Assembly: GCA_031178005.1 (NCBI GenBank)
Contig: JAPSJV010000001.1
Location: 124,001 to 188,000, forward strand
Length of the DNA: 64,000 bases
Origin: Pseudarthrobacter sp.
GTDB taxonomy: Bacteria; Actinomycetota; Actinomycetes; Actinomycetales; Micrococcaceae
Direction: 5' to 3'
Shown here: in pieces, positions 1 through 8,171 of the stretch
Numbering within the stretch: position 1 is the first letter of the stretch
How the letters are laid out: every line of letters begins with the position of its first letter
Notes under the pieces: model-generated
The model's database searches: none
Seen by the model: the letters and a program-made list of their open reading frames with translations, nothing else
Told to the model about the DNA's origin: nothing
Program-made: the position numbers and the translations under genes

Positions 1-669
1 CTCGGAAGCTACCACCCAGCCGCGCTCCAGCCGGCCGAGGACCAGCGGGCGGATGCCGTAGGTGTCGCGGGCGGCGTAGAGGGTTCCTTCGTCCATAAAG
101 ACGAAGCAGAAGCCGCCCTTGATCTTGGGAAGCAGCTCGATGGCGGTCTGTTCGAGGGTCTTGCCCTCTTCGCCTTCCAGCAAGGCCGTGACCAGGGCAG
201 TGTCAGAAGTGTTGCCCTGCTTCATTTCGCCGCTGAGCTGTCCGCCGTTGCGTTCCATGATCATGGCGTTGAGCTCGGCGGTGTTGGTGAGGTTGCCGTT
301 GTGGGCCAGGGCGACGGTGCCAGTGCTCGTAGCACCGAGCGTCGGCTGGGCATTGGCCCAGTGGCTGGCGCCGGTAGTGGAATAGCGGCAGTGGCCGACG
401 GCCAGGTGCCCGGTCAGGGTGTTCAGCGTGGTCTCGTCGAAGACCTGGGAAACGAGGCCCATGTCCTTGTAGACGTTGATCCGCTGGCCGTCGCTGGTAG
501 CTATACCAGCGGACTCCTGACCGCGGTGCTGCAATGCATACAGCCCGTAATAGGTAAGTTTTGCTACTTCTTCACCTGGTGCCCAGACTCCGAAGACGCC
601 ACAAGCGTCCTGCGGGCCTTTTTCGCCAGGGAGAAGATCATGGGAAAGTTTTCCATCGCCGCGTGCCAC
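1..669 (-). CDS. purF: Amidophosphoribosyltransferase, N-terminal part (cut by window edge)
   Basis: PurF makes 5-phosphoribosylamine from PRPP and glutamine, the first committed step of purine synthesis in the cytosol. The 223 codons present cover the glutaminase (Ntn hydrolase) domain. A 22-residue propeptide precedes Cys23 in the context DACGVFGVW, the expected nucleophile exposed by processing. GHCRYSTTG and MKQGNTSDT follow, matching the family. The GTG start gives the usual short propeptide; no in-frame ATG lies between it and Cys23. The phosphoribosyltransferase domain lies beyond position 1. The next pur genes in this window, purD and purC, are about 48 kb away. The identification is firm; only the exact start is open. 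Confidence 0.95.
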   Translation of the reverse strand, partial: MARGDGKLSHDLLPGEKGPQDACGVFGVWAPGEEVAKLTYYGLYALQHRGQESAGIATSDGQRINVYKDMGLVSQVFDETTLNTLTGHLAVGHCRYSTTGASHWANAQPTLGATSTGTVALAHNGNLTNTAELNAMIMERNGGQLSGEMKQGNTSDTALVTALLEGEEGKTLEQTAIELLPKIKGGFCFVFMDEGTLYAARDTYGIRPLVLGRLERGWVVASE

Positions 670-725
670 TGGTCGATTATCTCACGATATGGGGTAGACC
701 GATTCCGCTGGTTTGGCTTATGACT

Positions 726-1076
726 TTAGGAACCTTCGGTGCGGGAGCCGCCGTCGTTGGGGTCTGTTTCCTGGGCGGCCTCGGAAGCCTGCCCGGGTAC
801 CGCCTCAACCACCGCAGTGCGGGCACGCTTGAGGCTCACCCGGTCCAGGACCAGCGCGGCGATAGCGCCCAGCAGCACGCCGCCCATTGCGCAGACGATC
901 AGGAAGAAACCGAAAACAGCGTTGGGGTCGTAAGCAGGACTGCCGGGCAGCGCGAAGGCGATAATGCCCGCAACCACAAAGCCCAGCACGCCGCCCAGGA
1001 TCATAAACGGGACGTAGCGGGGCGCGCGGCGGACCGAAACTTCGCGGCGCTCTGCCGGGTTTTCTTCGAAAGGCAT
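726..1076 (-). CDS. Small two-helix membrane protein of unknown function
   Basis: This 116-residue protein has a charged N-terminus with several Arg residues and two hydrophobic segments, near residues 21-43 (starting YVPFMILGG) and 53-78 (AVFGFFLIVCAMGG). A hydrophilic, acidic and Ser/Gly-rich tail follows. Only the membrane topology can be read. The ATG chosen is preceded by AAAGGTAGG about nine bases upstream; a start 21 bases earlier would overlap that ribosome-binding site. It lies upstream of purF on the same strand with a 56-base gap, so it may share a transcript with purF. No enzymatic motif is visible. Confidence 0.8.
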   Translation of the reverse strand: MPFEENPAERREVSVRRAPRYVPFMILGGVLGFVVAGIIAFALPGSPAYDPNAVFGFFLIVCAMGGVLLGAIAALVLDRVSLKRARTAVVEAVPGQASEAAQETDPNDGGSRTEGS

Positions 1077-1141
1077 GGCATCCAGCCTACCTTTCATCTA
1101 TGGAGCCCCTCAGCTGAGCCCTGGAATTCGGCGGTCGGCCC

Positions 1142-1720
1142 CTAGGGTTTGCCCAGCGGCCCGCCGAGAGGCGGGATGTCATCGTCCCTGTACTGGTGTA
1201 CTTCGTCGCGGAAGCGCTCACCGGTATTCGCCGAGGTGCCTTCTTCGCGGGTTGTGTCCTGGGTGGTTCCACCCTGGATCTTCCCGCGCCAGGCACCGGT
1301 GGCATAGCCTTCGTCCTCGATGAACTCCTTGAACCGCTTGAGATCGGCTTCGGCCTGCCGTTCCACCACGTGCAGCTTGTCCCCGGCCTTTTCAAGCATG
1401 CCTTCGGGTTCGTATTCGAGCGTTAGCCGGATGGATGTGCCGCTGCCGGCCTCTGCGAACTCGACGGCGCCGGAATTGGCGGCCCCTTCGGTTGCCGTCC
1501 AGGAAACCTTCCGGTCCGGGACCTGCTCCAGGATGCGGGCCTTCCACTGCCGCTTTACGCCGCCGATCTCAGCCTCCCACTCCAGTTGCTCGTCGCTGAG
1601 CTGGGTAACCCGCTTCACCCCGCCCATGAAGTGCGGAAACTCCTCGAACTGGGTCCACTGGTTGTACGCCGTGCTCACCGGCACGTCCACAATAATGTCC
1701 TTCTCCACCTTGGTAGTCAT
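1142..1720 (-). CDS. SRPBCC (START-like) family protein with charged C-terminal tail
   Basis: The 192-residue protein begins with a polyketide cyclase/dehydrase-like SRPBCC fold, residues about 1-145. Recognisable signatures are the opening VEKDIIVDVPVSTAYNQWTQ and FPHFMGGVKRV, then a beta-rich core and a long C-terminal helix (KAGDKLHVVERQAEADLKRF). The last 45 residues are rich in Gly, Thr, Glu and Arg and look disordered. Such proteins bind hydrophobic ligands in a cavity; the ligand here is unknown. A good ribosome-binding site, AAGGAGA, precedes the ATG. The upstream region holds a short dyad, TAAGCATACTTA (1769-1780), of unknown meaning. It is probably a single-gene unit. Confidence 0.88.
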   Translation of the reverse strand: MTTKVEKDIIVDVPVSTAYNQWTQFEEFPHFMGGVKRVTQLSDEQLEWEAEIGGVKRQWKARILEQVPDRKVSWTATEGAANSGAVEFAEAGSGTSIRLTLEYEPEGMLEKAGDKLHVVERQAEADLKRFKEFIEDEGYATGAWRGKIQGGTTQDTTREEGTSANTGERFRDEVHQYRDDDIPPLGGPLGKP

Positions 1721-1842
1721 GGCATCTCCTTAGCTGGATCAACTGTGCTAGTGGAATCCTGACATTGATAAGCATACTTACGGTGAGGGGGTGCCCACCA
1801 GTAGTGCCGCAACGAACGATGCCGGCCTGCCGCCTTCGCGGA

Positions 1843-4500
1843 TCAGGCCTCCGTGGGCAGGTGGTCTCCGATCAGTGCCAGGTTCTGGATGGCGGCCAGT
1901 CCGAACTGGGCGGCATCATTGGTGGAGACCGTCCGGGCCTCCTCTACCGGCAGCAGGGTCAGCGGCGGATGGATGGTCTGGCTGGTGAATGCGACCGAAG
2001 GATCAAGGTGTTCGCCGCCCACCGTGAAGCTCTCCCACGCCTGTACGGCCAATTCGGGATCGTTCAGCCGGGCTGCCGCGTAGGCAGTCAAGCGGCTGTG
2101 TGCCTGAGTCAGATAGATCCCCTTCAGCGGCTGGCCGACTGCCTCCCGCTGTTCCTCCGGAGCTGCCAGGAAGAGCCGGCAATACTGCAGCCAGGCCCGC
2201 TCGAAGTCCGGATCCGGCGCCAGGTCAAGCAGCTCGCTGCAGATTTCCACCAGGCCGAACACCGCACTGAGGTGGGAGACGCTGATCCGTTCCCGTCCGG
2301 CGTCGAACCTTCCCTTGTCCAGGTCATACAGGGCCTCACCCGTCAGGAAGCCGTACTTCAGGGCGCCGATATCCGCCATGGTCCCCAGCAGCCGGTCCCT
2401 GGAGCGCGGGTTGCCCGTACGTTCCCAGTCCGTGAGCCAGGTGGCGGCCAGGGATCCCCAGTCCGTGCCAAGCCCCACACCCAGGGCGTTCCGGTCCGGC
2501 CGGTACGTGTCCGCATCCGGACGGACTTTGCGGACAGGGTCCAGGCCCAGGAAGTTCTGGTCGCTGTCCACCAGCTCGGTCAGCAGATCGCCAGTGCGCT
2601 CATCCGCCGTGAGGTAGTAGTAGAAGCGGCGGTATGCAGGTGTGCTGATCCGAAGCTGCTTGGCGCTGCAGCCCCAGTGCTGGACATTGTGCCGCGTGCC
2701 CAGGCCGCGCCACGGGCCCAGGTGGTAGACGTCCACCTCTCCCGTGTGGCGCGTCATTGCCTCCACAAACCGGAAAACATCGGCCCGTCCTGATCGCAGG
2801 TACATGTACCAGAGCCACAGATCCGGCGAGAGTTCCGAGTTGTCCCAGGCATATCCGCCGACGTCGTACCGCCACACGTGCCGGTCGGCGTCGTAGGTGT
2901 GCATCACGTCGCCGTAGTTCCAGAAGCCGTACCAACGGCGCTGTTCCACCTGGCCGGTGTAGAAATCGAACAGGAAATCCAGCTGGTCTTCCAGGTCTGA
3001 GCGGGCGGGTGTTGAGCGGTCCGCCGGCGCCCAATCACCAAAAACACCGGCGGCGTGCAGCGAGTCGGGGCTGGCCTGCAGCAGGGGCGGGTTGGCCACG
3101 GCGGCGGCGTCAACGGCCAGCGACCCGGTGGTGGGTGTGGCCTCGTAGGCGAACAGGGTCAGCTCGTGGGTGCGCGCGATGCCAGTGGGGCTGCCGAACC
3201 CGGGCTCGTAGTCCTCGTAGGTGATTTCCAGGCCGTCCAGCTGTTCTTCGAAGGTATCCTGGCCCAGGCCGTCGTGATAGAAACGCAAGTCCATCGGCTG
3301 GGCCTCGGGGGAATAGAGCCAGGCCGTGACCGTTGCCTCGTCGGTCGCGGCGCCGCGGATATCCAATTGCCCCGGGTGGGACTGCCAGAAGTTACGCACA
3401 CCAACTCCCAGCCCGCCGTCGGGAGTGCTCAGGGAACAGAAGCCCCCGGCGCGGGTGCCCCCGCTGATGCCCACCCAGCCATGTCCGGCGGCGGTGCGCT
3501 TGCGCAGTTCAAATCCGTCCGCCGTGAGCTGGGCCAGCGTGAAGTCGTTCCACGCAGGAATGAGGTGCAGCCGGGTGGAGACTTCAGGGTTCCATTCGGC
3601 CACTGGTAGCGTTGCCTGCCCGGAGACCTGTGCATCGCGGACCGCCTGCCCGGGATCGCGGCGGAGCCCGGTGAGGCCACGGACTCCCTCCGCGAGGAAG
3701 CCGCCGTCGGCTCCCGCAATGCGGACGTGCCTGTTGTGCAGATCGGCTGCGAGGGGGACGGCGAACCGCACGCCAAGGCCCGCCAGGAAATCCTGCGCGG
3801 CGTCGCCGTCGTAGATGAAGCTGTGGACCATGCGGATGCTGGGGGCACCCGCGTGGAAGTAAAACCTCACCACAAACGGCAGCCAAACGCGGTCACCGCC
3901 GTTGTCTTGGCGGTGCTGGCCTTCGATTTTGACGACGGCGCGGACGGGGCCGGCCTGCTCAACCGTCAGTGAGGCCACCCGTCCCGTGAAGCCACCCCTG
4001 GTGACTGTCCCCGTCTCTGACGCCGGCTCCTGCTGGAGCAGGCTGACCAGCCGGGCGTCCGTGGCCACTACGGCATCGCCACGGGACAAGGTGCGGAAAA
4101 GTGCCGGTCCGGTCCGGTCCATCACCATCGTGGTGGCCCCGGTGGAAACGGTGACGGTGGCAGCCTCCTCGGTAACCGTCACCCGGGGTGCGCCTGGCTC
4201 TGGGGAGGGGGCGCCGCCGTCGTTCATCACCTGGTAGCTGACCGACGGCGATGCGGCAGCCGGCAGCGCGAGTCCCGCCCACTTCAGGGATCCGTCGGGC
4301 CAGGTGGCGAGTGGCCAGGCCTGGCTGGCAACGGGAAGTCCTTGGGCATCGCGGACGGTGAGTCCGGATGCGTCCGCGACGATCCCACGGGGAAACGGCA
4401 TGCCCCACGTGGTGCCGCCGCTGAGTGTGGCGGGAGCGCCGCCGTCGATCCAGTTCACCTGGGTGGTTTTAGTCAAGGTCTGCAGTGTCCCGTCTAGCAA
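1843..4500 (-). CDS. Exo-rhamnogalacturonan lyase family protein (PL26, PcRGLX/YetA-like)
   Basis: This 885-residue protein matches the three-domain layout of PcRGLX/YetA-like lyases. An N-terminal RIFT-barrel region is at about residues 10-100 (GMPFPRGIV, PLATWPDGSLKWAGL). A central beta-sandwich follows to about 430, then a C-terminal alpha/alpha-toroid with RRWYGFWNYGDVMHTYDADR, WDNSELSPDLWLWYMY and HNVQHWGCSAKQL. Family members cleave rhamnogalacturonan I backbone ends by beta-elimination. No signal peptide is visible, so the enzyme probably acts on imported oligosaccharides. The TTG start is uncertain; a downstream GTG near VNWIDGG is an alternative. No pectin transporter or regulator lies beside it, but two LacI-like operators lie just upstream (4567-4590). 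Confidence 0.85.
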   Translation of the reverse strand: MLDGTLQTLTKTTQVNWIDGGAPATLSGGTTWGMPFPRGIVADASGLTVRDAQGLPVASQAWPLATWPDGSLKWAGLALPAAASPSVSYQVMNDGGAPSPEPGAPRVTVTEEAATVTVSTGATTMVMDRTGPALFRTLSRGDAVVATDARLVSLLQQEPASETGTVTRGGFTGRVASLTVEQAGPVRAVVKIEGQHRQDNGGDRVWLPFVVRFYFHAGAPSIRMVHSFIYDGDAAQDFLAGLGVRFAVPLAADLHNRHVRIAGADGGFLAEGVRGLTGLRRDPGQAVRDAQVSGQATLPVAEWNPEVSTRLHLIPAWNDFTLAQLTADGFELRKRTAAGHGWVGISGGTRAGGFCSLSTPDGGLGVGVRNFWQSHPGQLDIRGAATDEATVTAWLYSPEAQPMDLRFYHDGLGQDTFEEQLDGLEITYEDYEPGFGSPTGIARTHELTLFAYEATPTTGSLAVDAAAVANPPLLQASPDSLHAAGVFGDWAPADRSTPARSDLEDQLDFLFDFYTGQVEQRRWYGFWNYGDVMHTYDADRHVWRYDVGGYAWDNSELSPDLWLWYMYLRSGRADVFRFVEAMTRHTGEVDVYHLGPWRGLGTRHNVQHWGCSAKQLRISTPAYRRFYYYLTADERTGDLLTELVDSDQNFLGLDPVRKVRPDADTYRPDRNALGVGLGTDWGSLAATWLTDWERTGNPRSRDRLLGTMADIGALKYGFLTGEALYDLDKGRFDAGRERISVSHLSAVFGLVEICSELLDLAPDPDFERAWLQYCRLFLAAPEEQREAVGQPLKGIYLTQAHSRLTAYAAARLNDPELAVQAWESFTVGGEHLDPSVAFTSQTIHPPLTLLPVEEARTVSTNDAAQFGLAAIQNLALIGDHLPTEA

Positions 4501-4566
4501 GATGGCCGCCAGAAACGCCGGGCCGGACCCCGGCCAAACATCACCTGCAACGGTGCAAGGCGACGA

Positions 4567-4590
4567 GAAAGCGATTTCTGATTCGTTTCA
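4567..4590. promoter_or_regulatory. Two adjacent LacI-family-like operator sequences upstream of the PL26 lyase
   Basis: GAAAGCGATTTC (4567-4578) and TGATTCGTTTCA (4579-4590) abut each other 67 bases upstream of the lyase start. Both resemble the LacI-family consensus TGAAANCGNTTTCA with a central CG. Each has near-palindromic arms. The regulator is not encoded nearby. Binding is inferred from sequence only. Confidence 0.45.
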
Positions 4591-4740
4591 AAACTAGCGT
4601 TGCCGGGATCACCGCCGCAAGGGCAGTCCACGTACATCTCGAAAATTTCTTCTCTACAGGACCTCGAAAACATCCCCGGAGTGGTTCACTGGAAGCCACG
4701 GTCACCGCCCGCAGGGGCCCGTCTTTGGAGGGGCAGCGCC

Positions 4741-5304
4741 ATGCCGAAGATTGTTTTTATGATGTCCGTGTCCCTTGACGAGTTCTTCGAGGGACCGGAC
4801 CGGGACCTTAGTTGGTCAGCGGTGGACGAAGAACTGCACCAGCACTTCAATGATGAGTGCAAGGCGCTGGGGGCATTCATGGATGGAAGAATCACGCACG
4901 AGCTGATGGCAGCATACTGGCCCACGGCTGACCAGGACCCGGCCAGTACGCCAACTGAGGCCGAGTTTGCCGGGATCTGGCGGGACAAGCCCAAGTTCGT
5001 TTTCTCCCGGACCCTCACCACGGCGCACTGGAACGCTACGGTGCTGCACGACATCGTGCCCGAACAGATAGCGGAACTGAAGGCGAAAGCCGTTGGTGAC
5101 CTTGGCCTGGGAGGTGCCAACCTGGCCGCCACTTTCATGCGGCATGACCTCATTGACGAGTTTCGGATCTACGTCCACCCTGTGGTGATCGGCCAGGGAA
5201 CCCGGCTGTTCCAGGTCCCGGACCTCAGTATGAACCTTAGGCTCGCCGGGACCAGGGCCTTTGGCAATGGGGTGGTCCAGCTGCGCTACGAGCGGGCCTC
5301 ATAA
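4741..5304 (+). CDS. Dihydrofolate reductase family protein (RibD C-terminal-like)
   Basis: The 187-residue protein has the RibD C-terminal/DHFR-like fold: an N-terminal strand PKIVFMMSVSLDEFFEGPD, a central KFVFSRTL, then the NADPH-binding GGANLAATFMRHDLIDEFRI and the ending VIGQGTRLF. Proteins of this family are NAD(P)H-dependent reductases of unassigned substrate; genuine folate reduction is unlikely. The ATG was chosen because GGAGGGG lies seven bases upstream, although the reading frame is open further upstream. It precedes an FMN reductase on the same strand by 126 bases, so the two may be separate units. Confidence 0.88.
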   Translation: MPKIVFMMSVSLDEFFEGPDRDLSWSAVDEELHQHFNDECKALGAFMDGRITHELMAAYWPTADQDPASTPTEAEFAGIWRDKPKFVFSRTLTTAHWNATVLHDIVPEQIAELKAKAVGDLGLGGANLAATFMRHDLIDEFRIYVHPVVIGQGTRLFQVPDLSMNLRLAGTRAFGNGVVQLRYERAS

Positions 5305-5430
5305 GGAGCCGCGGAACCTCTGGCAGGGCCCGCTTTTCTGTGCTCAACTGGGAATGGCTCACGCCTTATGAACCGCTCTACATCCTCATATCCGCAGCCG
5401 GCAGCTGCCGGTTCACAGGAAGGGTTGCTC

Positions 5431-6018
5431 ATGGCTCAGTACAAGATCGGATATTTCGTCGGGAGCCTCGCTTCCGCATCCATCAACCGCACACTCTCCA
5501 AGGCGCTGATCAAGCTCGCGCCGGAGGGCTTTGAATTCAATGAAATCCCCATCCGGGATCTCCCCCTTTACAGTCAGGACTACGACGACGATTTCCCGGC
5601 TGAGGCGCGGGCCTTGAAGGCTGCGATTGAGGGCTCTGACGGGATTCTCATAGTGTCACCGGAGTACAACAGGTCAATTCCCGGGGCACTGAAGAATGCC
5701 ATGGACTGGGGATCCCGCCCCGGGGGGAGCAATTCGTTTGCCCGTAAACCCACGGGGATTATCGGGGCCTCGCCTGGCGGTATTGGCACGGCCGTGATGC
5801 AGTCGTCCATGCGCAGCGTGCTGAGCTTCCTTGATGCTCCGCAGCTCAATGCCCCCGAGGCCTATATAACTTTCAAACCCGACGTCTTTGGTGACGACGG
5901 GGAAGTCGGTGATGAGTCCACCGCGGGCTTCCTGAGGCATTACATGGATGAGTATGGTGCCTTTGTGCAACGCGTCCTCGCCGTGAATGCTCCCGGCCAC
6001 ATAGGTGATGCCGGCTGA
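5431..6018 (+). CDS. NADPH-dependent FMN reductase family protein
   Basis: The 195-residue protein is a flavodoxin-like NAD(P)H:quinone/FMN reductase. The FMN phosphate-binding loop is GSLASASINRTLSKAL near residues 11-26. The isoalloxazine loop is VSPEYNRSIPGALKNAMDW near 78-96, which contains the family PEYN motif. GIIGASPGG follows. Such enzymes are cytosolic and reduce flavins, quinones or chromate-like oxidants; the substrate here is not known. The ATG at 5431 has AGGAAGGG seven bases upstream and is preferred over an earlier in-frame ATG at 5368. A GAF-ANTAR gene begins 24 bases downstream, so co-transcription is possible. Confidence 0.93.
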   Translation: MAQYKIGYFVGSLASASINRTLSKALIKLAPEGFEFNEIPIRDLPLYSQDYDDDFPAEARALKAAIEGSDGILIVSPEYNRSIPGALKNAMDWGSRPGGSNSFARKPTGIIGASPGGIGTAVMQSSMRSVLSFLDAPQLNAPEAYITFKPDVFGDDGEVGDESTAGFLRHYMDEYGAFVQRVLAVNAPGHIGDAG

Positions 6019-6042
6019 CATCTCCACTTTGGATGGGACGCC

Positions 6043-6777
6043 ATGGGTGCTCCGGAAGAGATGGGCGACCTTGAACGGCTGCAGGATCCTGTGGCCAACA
6101 TGGTGGACATCCGGGGATTCCTGGAGGGAATGACCGGCTTGGCAGCTGCAGCGCTGAGCCGGCTCTCCGGCGCCCGTGTTGAATGTGCTGTCACCTTGAG
6201 GCGGCGGAAACGGTCCGACACCGCGGCAGGCAGCAGCCTCGATGCATTGCTCCTCGACGGTATTGAGCAGCGGCTGGGCGATGGCCCGTGCCTCCATGCT
6301 TTGCGCACTGGGAGTCCTGTGCTGATGGCTGACCTCGGAACGGACCCCCGGTGGCCGGGGTTCCGCCGGGAGGTGATGGCGAAGGGCTTCCATAGCACCC
6401 TGGGCATTCCATTGGATGCAGGAGGGAATGCCGAGGCGGCGTTGAACTTCTTTGCCAGGGACCCGGCTCTCCTGACGGAAGAAACGGTCCGGGATGCTGG
6501 ACGGTTTGCGGATGTGGCCGGCCGGGCATTGCGGCTTGGCCTGCGGATCGCTGCGGCTGAGCTTCGGGCTGCGGACTTGGAGGCGGCCATGGACTCCAGG
6601 ACGTCAATCGATTTGGCCCGCGGCATCCTGATGGCGCAGAACCGCTGCACTCCTGAGGCCGCCTTCGACATTCTCCGCAGGGTCTCCAGCAACCGGAACC
6701 GGAAGCTGCATGACATTGCGGAGAGCCTTGTTGCCGGGATTGGTGGATCTCCCGGGCGCCTGCATTTTGACGAGTGA
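6043..6777 (+). CDS. GAF and ANTAR domain-containing protein (1 of 3)
   Basis: This 244-residue protein has a GAF sensor domain (about residues 25-165, with LGDGPCLHALRTG) followed by a C-terminal ANTAR RNA-binding domain (about 180-235, starting near MDSRTSIDLARGILMAQNRC). ANTAR proteins bind paired hexaloop hairpins in nascent RNA and prevent premature termination. The GAF ligand is unknown. The protein ends LHFDE, resembling the tails of the two other GAF-ANTAR proteins in this window. It follows the FMN reductase by 24 bases. An alternative start is the in-frame ATG at 6061. No partner kinase is adjacent. Confidence 0.9.
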   Translation: MGAPEEMGDLERLQDPVANMVDIRGFLEGMTGLAAAALSRLSGARVECAVTLRRRKRSDTAAGSSLDALLLDGIEQRLGDGPCLHALRTGSPVLMADLGTDPRWPGFRREVMAKGFHSTLGIPLDAGGNAEAALNFFARDPALLTEETVRDAGRFADVAGRALRLGLRIAAAELRAADLEAAMDSRTSIDLARGILMAQNRCTPEAAFDILRRVSSNRNRKLHDIAESLVAGIGGSPGRLHFDE

Positions 6778-6780
6778 CCA

Positions 6781-6809
6781 TTGACATTGATGCACCGTGG
6801 GCATAACGT
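6781..6809 (+). promoter_or_regulatory. Promoter of the ArsR-family gene
   Basis: TTGACA (6781-6786) is followed after exactly 17 bases by TAACGT (6804-6809), which fits the TANNNT pattern of actinobacterial -10 elements. The predicted transcription start falls at or just before the ATG at 6818. No ribosome-binding site precedes that ATG. The transcript is therefore probably leaderless. Confidence 0.6.
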
Positions 6810-6826
6810 ACAACCAAATGGTTGTA
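6809..6826. promoter_or_regulatory. Perfect inverted-repeat operator overlapping the ArsR start codon
   Basis: TACAACCA and TGGTTGTA form a perfect 8-base inverted repeat around a two-base spacer (AA). It starts in the -10 element and covers the predicted transcription start and the ATG at 6818. This is the position expected for steric autorepression by the ArsR protein it precedes. Winged-helix ArsR regulators bind dyads of this size. Confidence 0.7.
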
Positions 6827-7150
6827 GATCAGAGAAGTGATGCTGAGATCGACAGGGTTTTCCAGGCCCTGGCGGATGGTACCCGGCGGGATATTGTCGC
6901 CCGGGTGACCTCGTCGGAGTACTCGGTTTCGAGGCTTGCTTTGCTGTACGCCATGAGCTTTGCCGCCGTCCAGAAACATGTGGCGGTTTTGGAGCGTGCT
7001 TCCCTGGTGACCAAGGAAAAGCGCGGACGGGAGCAGATTGTGCGCGGAAACCATGAAGGCCTGGCTAAGGCCCGCCGTCTGCTCGACGAGTACGAGGCGT
7101 TGTGGCATCAGCGCGCCGAACGCATCGCAGACATCCTGAACGAAAACTAG
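6818..7150 (+). CDS. ArsR-family winged-helix regulator paired with an SRPBCC gene
   Basis: The 110-residue protein is a compact winged helix with no metal-binding cysteines: FQALADGTRRDIVARV leads helix 1, and SFAAVQKHVAVLERASLV is the recognition region, followed by a wing (EKRGREQIV). This subgroup typically sits next to an AHSA1/SRPBCC gene, as here (26 bases downstream), and represses its own operon. The ATG at 6818 was chosen over the GTG at 6797 because the promoter spacing puts transcription start at this codon. The palindromic operator 6809-6826 spans the start. The inducing ligand is unknown and may bind the partner protein. Confidence 0.92.
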   Translation: MVVDQRSDAEIDRVFQALADGTRRDIVARVTSSEYSVSRLALLYAMSFAAVQKHVAVLERASLVTKEKRGREQIVRGNHEGLAKARRLLDEYEALWHQRAERIADILNEN

Positions 7151-7175
7151 CCATCAACCAGCAAGGGGAATCATC

Positions 7176-7673
7176 ATGGCAGTCATCAGTTCCACCAAAA
7201 ACCCGGAGGCACTGAGCCTCACCCTCGTCGCAGAGTTCGACGCCGGCGTCGAACGTGTGTGGGAACTCTGGCAGGACCCGCGCCAGCTGGAGCGCTGGTG
7301 GGGACCGCCCACCTGGCCGGCCACCTTTGAGCAGCACGACTTCGTCCCGGGCGGCAAGGCGAGCTACTACATGACCGGGCCGGACGGCGAAAAGGCCCGT
7401 GGCTGGTGGCGTTTCACCGCCGTTGACGCGCCGAACAAACTGGAGTTCGACGACGGTTTTGCTGACGAGCGCGGCGAGCCCGTCGATGATCTGGGGACTA
7501 CTCATGCCGTGGTCACCCTGGAGTCCGCGGGTAGCGGTACGCGGATGACTGTCCATTCCACGTTCGAATCCGAGGACCAGCTCGAAAAGATGGTGGAAAT
7601 GGGCATGGAAGAAGGCATGAAGGAAGCCATGAACCAGATCGACGGCATCCTGGCGGAGCAGCCGCAGCACTGA
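7176..7673 (+). CDS. SRPBCC/AHSA1 family protein
   Basis: The 165-residue protein is an activator-of-Hsp90-homology-like SRPBCC domain. It has the hallmarks VERVWELWQDPRQLERWWGP and WRFTAVDAPNKLEF, then GTRMTVHSTFESEDQLEKM and a C-terminal amphipathic helix. Such proteins enclose small hydrophobic molecules, but no ligand can be assigned. It lies 26 bases after the ArsR regulator with CAAGGGGAA ahead of its ATG. The two form an operon under the palindromic operator at 6809-6826. The C-terminus is Met/Glu-rich (MEEGMKEAMNQ). Confidence 0.92.
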   Translation: MAVISSTKNPEALSLTLVAEFDAGVERVWELWQDPRQLERWWGPPTWPATFEQHDFVPGGKASYYMTGPDGEKARGWWRFTAVDAPNKLEFDDGFADERGEPVDDLGTTHAVVTLESAGSGTRMTVHSTFESEDQLEKMVEMGMEEGMKEAMNQIDGILAEQPQH

Positions 7674-7700
7674 ATGCAGTGACGCACACGCGCGGGCCGG

Positions 7701-8171
7701 CTACAGCTCCAGCGTCATGTAAACGCTGTTCGGATCCTCAACATAGGAGCCGAACGGCGGGCAGGGCTTAAAGCCGGCCTTTGCGTAAAGGGCCCGGGCT
7801 GGACCGAAGAAGTCCATGCTGCCGGTCTCCAGGGAAACCCGGCGGACCTGCCGCAGGCGGGCGTCGGCCAGGGTGTGCTGCAGGAGTGCGGACGCCACGC
7901 CCTGGCCGCGCCGGGCCGGATCGGTCCGCATGCTTTTGAGTTCCTCGTGGCCGGGGTCGAGGGTTGTCCCTGCGGCCAGTGCGGCGGTTCCGGCGATGGC
8001 GTCCCCCGCCATGGCCACCCACAGCCGCACCTGCGGTACCTGCAGGGCATCAAGGTCCAGCGCGTGGCGGCTCTCCGCCGGGGCAGTGCGCGCCATGTCG
8101 TCCAGGTGGGCCTGCAGGAAGCTGCCCAGCCGCAGGTCTGAAAAATCGGCACGCTCAATGCGCAGGGTCAT
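7701..8171 (-). CDS. GNAT family N-acetyltransferase
   Basis: The 156-residue protein has the acetyl-CoA-binding motif A, MRTDPARRGQGVASALLQHT (R-R-G-Q-G-V), near residues 81-100. Motif B follows, with ETGSMDFFGPARALYAKAGF. It resembles PaiA/YsnE-type GNAT proteins; the acceptor substrate is unknown. Its ATG overlaps the stop codon of the upstream MerR gene (ATGA at 8168-8171), so translation is coupled and the MerR protein probably controls it. The gene converges with the SRPBCC gene 27 bases away. Confidence 0.92.
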   Translation of the reverse strand: MTLRIERADFSDLRLGSFLQAHLDDMARTAPAESRHALDLDALQVPQVRLWVAMAGDAIAGTAALAAGTTLDPGHEELKSMRTDPARRGQGVASALLQHTLADARLRQVRRVSLETGSMDFFGPARALYAKAGFKPCPPFGSYVEDPNSVYMTLEL

